From Eucommia ulmoides (taxonomy: Eukaryota; Streptophyta; Magnoliopsida; Garryales; Eucommiaceae), in contig CM028326.1 in NCBI GenBank assembly GCA_016647705.1, positions 1,798,001 to 1,862,000 on the forward strand: a DNA stretch of 64,000 bases, written 5' to 3'. The first letter of the stretch is position 1. Every line of letters starts with the position of its first letter. The notes below the pieces were generated by a model that worked only from the letters and a program-made list of their open reading frames with translations, was not told the origin of the DNA and did not search any database. The position numbers were made by a program, and so were the translations under genes. This document shows, in pieces, positions 40,693-49,356 of this stretch.

Positions 40693-42284
40693 TTTTTTTT
40701 TTTGGGTAATTAATTTTTTAGTCATCTATAGAGGCCCAATAGAGAAAAAAGACCTTCTGACATGAACAATTAAGTTTTCAGACCCTACCAAATTTTTAGA
40801 AAAAAATTCTTCATTTTGACCCTCCTTGTTAACATTTATTTACAAGTCTGCCATTTTGTCATTATGCAACAAGACAAATTTAGACAACAAAATGTGTTAA
40901 CGTTAACGTAACTTGTTCAAATAAATGTCACTTACCTTTATTACAATATTATATTGGGATTGACGTTAACGTTGTTAAATCCTTTTTTTTTTTTTTTTTG
41001 TCAACGCATCATCTCCTCCATCTGTCTGTTTTGTGCAATACGTTAACATTAATGCATTTTTTTTGTGTTTCATATTATCGTCTCTTTCATTATTTATTTT
41101 GTGTGCATTAACGTTAACGCATTTTAGTGAGTTTGCGTTAACGTTAATTCACATTTTGTTGTCTCTCTTTATGTTAAACGTTAATGCATTTAATGTTGTC
41201 CATAAAATGTGTGAAATAAAAATCAGTCACAACACTAACGTTAATGTATACACACAAGTAATACTCATTGCATATAGAGTAATTTTGTATTTATTAAAAT
41301 AATTATGCATTTATTACAAATAGTGCATGTTTCGTCTTGTGTACATTAACGTTAACGCAAGTAAATTAAATGTACTGAATTATAAGTACGTTAACGTTAA
41401 CGTAATTAGTTATGTGGTTAAGTTATAATTGTGTTAACATTAACGCAAATAAATTAAATGGACTGAATTGTAAACACGTTAACGTTAACGCATATTGGGT
41501 TGGAGTGTAATTGCGTTAACATTAACGTAATAAAATTATATGTGCTGGTTTATAATTGTGGTAACATTAACACAATTAATTATTGGGGGTTGAAATTGTA
41601 ATTGCATTAACGTTAATGCAAGTAATTTTAATAGTTTAGATTATACATACGTTAACGTTAACGCAAATTATTATTGGGCTGGAGTGTAATTACGCTAACA
41701 TTAACGCAAGTAAATTACATATATTGGTTTGTAATTGTGTTAACGTTAACACAATTAGTTATTGAATTTGGGATTGTAATTGTATTAACGTTAATGTAAT
41801 TAAATTACATGTGTGGGTTGTAATTGCGTTAACGTTAACGCAATTAGTTATTGGGTTGAGGGTGTAATTGCGTTAACGTTAATGTAACTAAATTACATAT
41901 GCTGGGTTGTGATTGCGTTAACGTTAATGTAACTAAATTACATGTGCTGGTTTATGATTGCGTTAACGCCATCATCTCACAAATCTGTCTGTTTTTGTGC
42001 CTTACGTTAACGTTACTCAAGAACTAGATAGAGAAAGTGGAGGGAGGTCTGGATCTGACTGGTGGTCGGCGGTGGTTGTCGGATCTGGCTAGTGGTGGCT
42101 GATGGTTGTCCGAAACGAAGATCAACACTGCCAACAATACCTGCCGAATCAAACATCAACACCGCCGAAGAACACCACCAAAACGAACAACATTCATCAC
42201 TACCAAAAATTCATCACTACCAAAAATCAACAACATTCATCACTACTAAAAATCAGAAATAAACATATGTATATATATGGAGAG

Positions 42285-42329
<45 letters not shown>

Positions 42330-43152
42330 AAAGTGGAGGGAGGTCCGGATCCGAGAGAAATATATATATATATATATATACACAGAGAAAGTGGAGGAGG
42401 TCCGGATCCGCCGCCGTGCTTCGCGTTTTCCCTCACCATCGCCGCCGTCGAAGCTCTGGAAAACCACCATCCAAAATTTCAGATCTGGAAAGCCATCGCC
42501 GCCGTTCGCCACCACACACACAGCCCCGACAAACCCCCCGACGAAAAACCAAATCTGGGTTTCCAGATCTGAAAAACCAGATCTGGAAACTCTAGATCTA
42601 ATTTTTCAAATCTGGAAACCCACCCACCACCATCGGAGAACGCCACGCGAACGCCACCGCTGGTGACGACAGCGTTCGGTGGAGAACCGACGCTGCCGCA
42701 ATCGACCACCGACCTCTTCGGAGTTCGGAGATCCCGTCGACGCCCACCCACTGGTTCAAGCCTTCCTCCTTCCCCGACCAGGGTTCCGACTGCAGTTCTT
42801 ACGCCGATCTCCGGACCTTCAGAGCTCCATTCCGGCCGTTCACCTCCACTGATTTCAGAGAGAGAGAGAGAGAGAGAACAGTGGTCCGATTTTAGATAGA
42901 GAGAGTGACCTTACTGATAATATGTTAGATAATAAAATGTGAAGGAGGATCATAGAGTACATCAACATAAAATTGTTAACGTAATGAGAGAGAGGGGTAT
43001 ATGTGTCTTTTTACGTTCTATTTTGTTTAATCTAAGGATTAAAAACTTAATTGATTGTACTGTTTGGTCTGAATCCTAACCAAACACATAAAAAGGTCTT
43101 TTTTCTTAATGGGGACTATATAATAAAAAACTCTTTTTTTTTTTTTGTATAG
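40693..43152. mobile_element. Non-autonomous Mutator-like element, 2.46 kb, carrying a palindrome array
   Basis: It is bounded by an exact 10-bp direct repeat TGATTAGACA (9 bp plus a shared T), fitting the Mutator-like target size. The terminal zones are partly inverted copies: left ttttttagtc, then agagaaaaaagacctt, then caattaagtttt; right, reversed, tatatagtcccc, then aagaaaaaagacctt, then caattaagtttt. The interior holds the GTTAACGTTAAC array (40.89-42.02 kb) and then a GC-rich, microsatellite-studded part (42.03-42.90 kb). The latter has a duplicated ggaggtccggatccg block and repeated AGATCTGGAAA words. No transposase is present. Confidence 0.75.
40890..42020. repeat. Palindrome array, GTTAACGTTAAC, regular 45-bp period over 41340-41975
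   Basis: The AACGTT/AACATT centre of the palindrome starts at 41348, 41393, 41436, 41481, 41518, 41563, 41609, 41654, 41697, 41742, 41787, 41831, 41875, 41920 and 41965. Intervals are 43-46 bp except one of 37. Two spacer types largely alternate (an aaattaaatgtactg type and an attagttattgggttg type), so a higher-order unit of about 90 bp exists. Less regular copies lie outside, from 40895 to 42010. The motif catctgtctgtttt-tgtgc flanks the array on both sides (about 41018 and 41984). Confidence 0.93.
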
Positions 43153-43234
43153 TGATTAGACACTAATATAGTCTTATAAACTGTTAAACCTATTTTAAAT
43201 TTTACTCCAAATAAAATTGTCGTTTCCATTAAAA

Positions 43235-43991
43235 ATGGGTCTTCGTTCCCCTACTCTTCTTCACCTTCGATTCACTCCCGCGCTTCATCTTCAATTAACG
43301 ACGTTCGATCCAGTTTTTTCTCGTCATTTCAAGCTCAATTGCCCGAGCCAAGTTTCGATGAACACCCAAAGGTAAGAATTAATAGAGATTATTTCAAAAA
43401 ATGAGTACCAAAACTAGGGTTTTAATATCCATCGCATGTACGTTGATATTTCGACAGAATAAAGAAGAAATTGATGCTCGAGTACTGTAAAGAAACGCAG
43501 CTGTTGAAGCATTTGCATGCCCTAAAGGTACACACTCTCAAGCTAGTAGTACTGCAAAATTATTTTGCAGAAGAAGGCATTTGAAATTGGGTTTTTGTAT
43601 AGCAATGGTTGGGAATGTATTCGCCGACATCTCTTCTTCTTTAGGCGAGGAAAGAGATTATGTCGGACAGAATCACTACACTCCAACTACAGTATAGCTA
43701 TTGATTAAATAAGAGAAGATATCCTTTCCGAATCTGTAAAAAAGCCGCAGTGGTTGATTTTGTTGTTTTAAGACAGATACAACTTCTGTGTTGTCTGAAG
43801 CTATTGAATACATGAAGTCCTCCATTAACAAATTAGTGTAAGCTCCATTCACATAATCCTATTTAATCATCTCAGTCATATTTAAACAGAAAAAAAATCT
43901 TTATTTATTCGGTACATATATTTTTTCTTAACTTTTAAAGGTTTCAAGCAATCCTTACATAAAAGGTGGAGCTCCCATGCAACGCCAACAG
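43235..43991 (+). pseudogene. bHLH transcription-factor pseudogene (bHLH110/112-like fragment)
   Basis: Exon-like pieces resemble the bHLH domain of the bHLH110/bHLH112 group. At 43645 after an AG acceptor the frame reads ARKEIMSDRITTLQ, equivalent to the family's VRKEKLGDRITALQ. It then hits a stop instead of LVSPFGK. At 43777-43835 it reads DTTSVLSEAIEYMKSS, the helix-2 start. At 43941-43991 it reads VSSNPYIKGGAPMQRQQ, again with AG/GT borders. An N-terminal frame begins at 43235 and ends at a donor near 43373. The loop is disrupted, helix 2 is altered, and no C-terminal part is present, so the gene cannot make an intact dimerisation domain. It sits between the Mutator-like element and RLK-C. 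Confidence 0.65.
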
Positions 43992-44291
43992 GTAAAAGAT
44001 TCTTGCTCTTTGTTTCCTGTTATATATGTACTCGTTTATCTGTTCTAAAAACATGCTTAATTATGGTATGGATCTTACGTTAGCTTGTCGTTTTTAGGGT
44101 TTTCATCACTCTCTATAGATCGAAAATAATGTTAAATGTCAAGACTCTAGCTCTTTGTTTCTCCTCATGTTTCTTTGAACTGGTCTCAAAATCATTTCAC
44201 ATTTGACATTTTTTCGAATTTATTGTACTTCGAAATTGTTCTTAGTATATGCATCAATCTTTTTTGAGGCTGCAATGATGAAGTGCACGCG

Positions 44292-46610
44292 CTACCTTGG
44301 ATCCAAAGCTGTTATTGTGACTACATTTTCGGTCAGGCTTGTTGATGGTGGACAGGAGGAGCTTCTTTCAATGAAGAAACCAGGCTCTTTAGGATAAGGC
44401 AAAACTGCACCCTCATTACCCAACATAAAAACTACTACTGGCATTGTTGGCCTGTCCTCCTGATGTTTTTGAACACACAACAATCCCAGTTGAATGCATC
44501 CTCGCAACCTCGGACTCAACATATGAATCTTCCAAACATGGGTCCAACAGCTCCATTGCTTTGTTTTCATTCCACAACAACCATGCCTTCACAAAAAATT
44601 GAAAAAAATAAATAAATTAAATTTTCATTCATATGAAAACTCTCTACCAAAAAAAAAAAAAAAAAAAAAAAAAGAGAGAGAAAAGAAAAAGGGAAAAAAA
44701 ACTTACATGCCCCAAGAGGTTATGATGGTGATTTGGGTGATGAAATGTCCTGTTTTTCTTCCCACTCACTATCTCTAATAAAAGCACGCCTAGACTAAAC
44801 ACATCCGATTTAACTGAAAACTTCCCATCAACCGCTTACTCTGGAGACATATAACCGCTGCATAAAAAAATTCGATGTTTTCAAAAATTAAGGTTTTGAT
44901 TAAGGATGTTTTTTGTATGATTAACAGTTAATTGAACTTACTATGTGCCCACGACTCGCGTTGTCTTGTCTTCGACTTGTTCTCCACCAAAAATTCTCGC
45001 AATTCCAAAATCTGATATTTTAGGGTTCATCTCACCGTCTAGCAAGATATTACTGGCCTTAAGATCCATATGAATGATTCTTAATCTGGAGTCCTGGTGC
45101 AAGTATAGGAGTCCTCTTGATATACCCATTGCTATTTCCAAACGTTTTTCCCAACTAAGTGATGCTTTTCTGTTTTCATCTGCAAAACAAAGTATAGATT
45201 ATCAGACCACAATAAAAATGTAGTAGCATTAAGACAATGATCAATAAAATATTAATCGATTAGAGGTTCAGACCAAAAATGAAGTAGTTCAAGCTTTTGT
45301 TGGGCATGTAATTGTAACATCTTTTCTTTCCCTTCAGGACAACATCCCAAAAGTCTGACGAGATGACGGTGTTGAAGCTTGGAAATCATAATGACTTCAT
45401 TCTTAAACTCCTGATGGCCTTGTCCGGAGTACTTTGAGAGCCTCTTAACCACTATTTCTTGTCCCGTTGGTAGCTTCCCCTTCAATTTTATAATATTCAA
45501 TGTCTTAATTAAGGCTAAATTTTGGTAAGACAATGCTTATAACCTTAATTATCTTGTAAACAGGTCCAAAACCACCCTCCCCAATCATATTTGCGGAACA
45601 GAAATTTGCAGTGGCGGCTGATGTTGTATGCAGATCGAACAGTGGTAACTCTACATCTTCTTCCTTATTGATCTTCATATCTATAGGATGAAAAAGAAAA
45701 ACATCAAGAAAATGCTTCATTTTTTTACATATAAATAATTAAATATGATTAACACGTATTGAAAAAAGTATGTTTATACTTCTCTTCTTTTTCCTCTTCC
45801 GAATTATCCACCGGATCAAAAAGTCAATCACAATCAACCCAGAAACCGTTGATGCTACTGCTACCAAAACTAGTCTTCCCTTCTCCTGATTATGATCTGA
45901 AATACCAGAATTACTTCATCATTAACACTGAACCTACACCTTTTTCAAGTACTTTTTATAATTAAAAAAATTAATTGAACAAAAAAGTACTTGTACTTAA
46001 AAACAAAAGTAAAAATCAAACATGTGCTTGCCACGTAGAGATGGCATCTTGGTGTCATCCTTATAAACGATGTCTTAATCTAAAAGAATTTCATAGAGGG
46101 TTGAAAAAAATTGTGTAAATTCATCAAAAACTCTTAAAATATATAAAAGGAAATGAAAAACAACTATCAAATGGTATCTTAGATAATAGTTCTGAATTCT
46201 GAAAAGAATCTAAAAGGAGTATTAGCCTATGCTTACTGAGTTCAGAAGCCGCCATAAATGAAAAACAATTATCAAATGGTATCTTAGTTAATAGTTCTGA
46301 ATTCTGAAAGAATCTTAAAAGGAGTATTAGCCAACGCTTATTGAGTTCTGAAGCCGCCATTCTTATATAGATGTCCTGTTCGTTGTGTTCTTCGATTAAC
46401 TCTCGAATATCAATAAGATCGCCGAACCAAACAAACAACCAATGCCTCCGCCGCTAAAGTTTGAAGTTGCGTAAGCCACACATAAGCAGCCAGAGTTGAC
46501 TAAAACATCACATGGGTCGGTAATACTTCTGTTGAATAGTACAATATTAATCGACCAATTCTTTGATGGACATTTCCACAATTATTAATTGTCTTGAGCT
46601 GATCAGTAGT
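44292..46610 (-). pseudogene. RLK-C: broken, 5'-truncated S-domain receptor-like kinase
   Basis: Recognisable exons are 7 (44586-44292), 6 (44857-44707), 5 (45179-44942), 4 (45479-45274), 3 (45680-45553), 2 (45896-45780) and the 3' end of exon 1 (about 46600-46237). The B-lectin, S-locus and EGF parts are missing: homology stops about 20 bp short of a copia LTR. Defects seen include a one-base insertion in exon 7 near 44500, a PEY codon changed to stop TAA at 44836-44838 in exon 6, a 5-bp deletion in exon 4 (206 bp instead of 211) and an exon 3 donor changed from GT to AT at 45552. A one-base loss in the PAN domain near 46430 and a 105-bp tandem duplication at the exon 1/intron 1 border add to these. 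The HRD motif reads HMD. The invariant kinase Lys (VVKRL) and DFG remain. It is most similar in wording to RLK-D. Confidence 0.93.
46151..46360. repeat. 105-bp tandem duplication across the RLK-C exon 1 splice donor
   Basis: Copies 46151-46255 and 46256-46360 differ by a few substitutions. Each holds the minus-strand codons MAASEL and the following donor. In the proximal copy (46341-46340) the donor is AT in place of GT, while the distal copy keeps CTCA|GTAAGC at 46236. Confidence 0.9.
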
Positions 46611-46625
46611 CAACCTTCTTGAGAG

Positions 46626-47798
46626 TGTTAGAAGGAGAATTTCTTTATGCATTTTTCTTCTCAAGGAGATATCTATTTATATTTATACATGTATAAAGAG
46701 GAAATCATGGAATTTAGATCTTGTAGTTATTGATTGATTGCACATTTATTCTTATTATTTACAATTATGGAGTGGTTTAAAAATGGTGATTTAACATTCC
46801 CCTGCAAACTTTGCTTTTCGGGAGAGACGTGTTTGGACCTTAAAAGATGAAAGTGGATCTTATGAAGTCCTTTAGTGAATATGTCTGCAAGCTGATCTTT
46901 AGAAGGAATAAATTGAACTTGATGTGTGCCAGTAAAAATACGTTTCCGTATGAAGTGGTAGTCCAGTTCAATGTGCTTAGTACAAGCATAGAACATAGAA
47001 TTTGAAGCTATGTAAGTAGTGTTGAGATTATCACATGGTATGGTGATAGGCGTGGAAATGGAAAATTGCAACTCCTGAAGTTGATGGAGTACCTAAAGGT
47101 TTTGGCACACACATGAGCAAGAGATCGGTACTTGGTTTTGGCGCTTGAGCGAGAGACAGTGTATTGTTTCTTTGAACTACTTGAAAGGTTTGGTGCTATT
47201 TCTGTAACTTCTGGAAAAGTTTGGAGCTAATTCTGTTAAGTTACAAACAAGTTTGGGACAGTGTCTACAGGTTGTAGAAAAATCTGGGGCAGTTTCTGTA
47301 GATTCCAAAAAGTTTTGTGACTGTTTTATTGGTTCTAGAAAAAATGGTGCAGTTTTTGCGGGTTCCAAAAAGCTGTAGGACTGTTTCTGTAATTTTTAAA
47401 AAAGTTGGAAACTAATGGAAATAAGTGCAAATTGTACAGAGAAAGGAGAGAAAGGACCTCGACTCCAACGATCTAGAGGAAAAGGATTGGTTTGTGAAAG
47501 AGAAGGGTTTCGCGAGTGTTGGGAAGATTGATCACGAAGTAGCAGAGCGGGCTGTCGGTGCCGTACTGACGGTGGAAAAAAAAAGAAAAAAACAAGAAGA
47601 AAGGATCGTTTTGTCTAATACCATGTTAGAAGGAGAATTTCTTATGCATTATTCTCTCAAGGAGGAATCTATTTATACATGTATAAAAAGTAAATCATGG
47701 AATTTAGATTAACTTAGCCTATAATTTCTATTGATGGATTGCACATTTATTCTCATTGTTTACAATTATGAAGGGGCTGAAATCATTGTGATTTAGCA
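46626..47798 (-). mobile_element. Internally deleted Ty1-copia retrotransposon with two LTRs
   Basis: The LTRs at 46626-46796 (171 bp) and 47624-47798 (175 bp) share TGTTAGAAGGAGAATTTCTT, TATTTATACATGTATAAA and AAATCATGGAATTTAGAT, and end in TG/CA. On the minus strand the right LTR is followed by TGGTATTAGACA, a primer-binding site of initiator-tRNA type. The left LTR is preceded by the polypurine GCAGGGGAA. The 5-bp flanks gagag (46621-46625) and gatag (47799-47803) suggest a target duplication with one change. Only the end of pol remains inside. It lies directly upstream of the broken RLK-C exon 1. Confidence 0.93.
46797..47071 (-). pseudogene. Copia pol C-terminus (RNase H end) fragment
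   Basis: The minus strand encodes the conserved end of copia RNase H: CDN, then YIASN, then TKHIELDYHFIRKR, then VQFIPSKDQLADIFTKGL. Gag, protease, integrase and reverse transcriptase are absent. The region 47080-47620 instead has repeated ttctgtaa/ggttccaaaaag phrases that look like spacer amplification. Confidence 0.9.
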
Positions 47799-48466
47799 GA
47801 TAGAGCAACATGAGCTAAGCATCAATCATGGGATTAGGAGATTAGTTTTTATTCCCATTTCTAGGTGTTCACTAATCCCACAAATCATGGAATTAGGCAA
47901 TGAAGTTGTCAGTCCTATTTGGAGGTCGGCGCCTTTGTCCAACATTTGGTTGACCATCACCAGCCGGACCACATGAGGTGGGGCCCACGATCGTCGAGGC
48001 CTCTCAATCTTGAGGACAAGAGGCTGGTTGGATTTACCTGTTATCAATTATGATGGTGTTTTGCAGTACCCATTTGGCTGCTATGGGTTGTGGTTCGAAA
48101 ATACAACTTGGATTCTCCAAACTGTAAGGCAAGTGGGCTATAAGGTGGCTTGTGTTTGCAAACGATTGTCTTTCAATACTTTTAAGTAGAAATAATATAT
48201 ATATATATATATATATTGATTTTTTACGTGCATTCATTTCTAATATTCAATTTCTAGACTCTAATTCTGGGCAACCAAACACCAGCTATAGCCTTCTTAG
48301 ATTGACATGATCATGCAGCCTAAGAGAGTTAGAAAATGGATCAAACCATAGAACAAATCGAAATCTTGAACCTCTGATTTTCACACAAATGTTTCAAGAA
48401 TGTTTGAAAAACATATCATTAGCTCTTTCTGTACAAACAATACTATTATGATGAATCCTCTGTCCT
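47799..48466. other. 3' flank of RLK-D
   Basis: The block 47830-48150 is less AT-rich and gives an open frame on the minus strand without recognised domains. It is not the missing RLK-C exon 1. An (AT)n tract lies at about 48196-48216. Confidence 0.4.
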
Positions 48467-49306
48467 CTACCTAGCATCAAGTATTGTTATGGTCTCTATA
48501 TGATTAGAATATTCGGTTGATGACCCTGTATTAGCCGTGCTGCTGCAAGTCCTTTCCACAAAGAAACCGGGCTCTTTAGGCTGAGGCAGTATCGCGTCTT
48601 CATTACCCAACATAAACACAACAGACGACATGGCTGGCCTATCTTCTAGAAGCTTCTGGACGCACAATAATGCCACCTGAACGCACCTCTGAGCTTCTGA
48701 TACCTCGTACAAATCCCCCAAGCATTCGTCCACCAGCTCCAAGCCTCTCTCTTCCTTCCAAGGCAGCCATGCCTAACAAATACCCATTTTTAGCTGTTAT
48801 AGAACACTTCAGAATAACAATTATAGATTGTAGACTAGGAAAAAAAAGTGTATTTTTTTAGGGGGTGGATGAAAAAATTATAGTGGCCGAGTATAACTAT
48901 ATTGATATACTATAAAATAACAAGTAAATAATCATAAATTAGAATTAATTTTATCATTTTTTACCAGTTAAGAAATTCAAATTTTATTAATTTATATTAT
49001 ATCTACTTCCTTTGGGTAAAAATATTTCTTGAATCAAGAAAATTATTTTATAAATAATTTAAAATGAGTAAAATGGGGCCATTTATCCCATAGTGGATCC
49101 ACCCTTGTTTTTCTTACATGTCCCAAAAGGTTGTGGTAGTGATTTGGGTGGAAAAAACCTCTGTTTCTTTGTCCACTCACTATCTCTAGCAAAAGCACCC
49201 CCATGCTAAAGACGTCAGATTTTGTAGAGAATTTCCCGTCAATTGCATACTCTGGAGACATATAACCGCTGCATCACATTATTTATATATTTACATCTTA
49301 TCAAGG

Positions 49307-49356
<50 letters not shown>

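Noticed and set aside
41340-41975. CRISPR-like array
   Set aside because: The genome is a plant's. The repeats are short palindromes with two alternating spacer types instead of unique spacers, and no cas genes exist.
42062-42899. Pro/Arg-rich open frames in the GC-rich part of the Mutator-like element
   Set aside because: The frames run through (TA)n microsatellites and duplicated blocks on both strands, and no domain is seen.
47826-48047. Missing RLK-C ectodomain beyond the copia element
   Set aside because: The frame here has no B-lectin, S-locus or EGF motifs.
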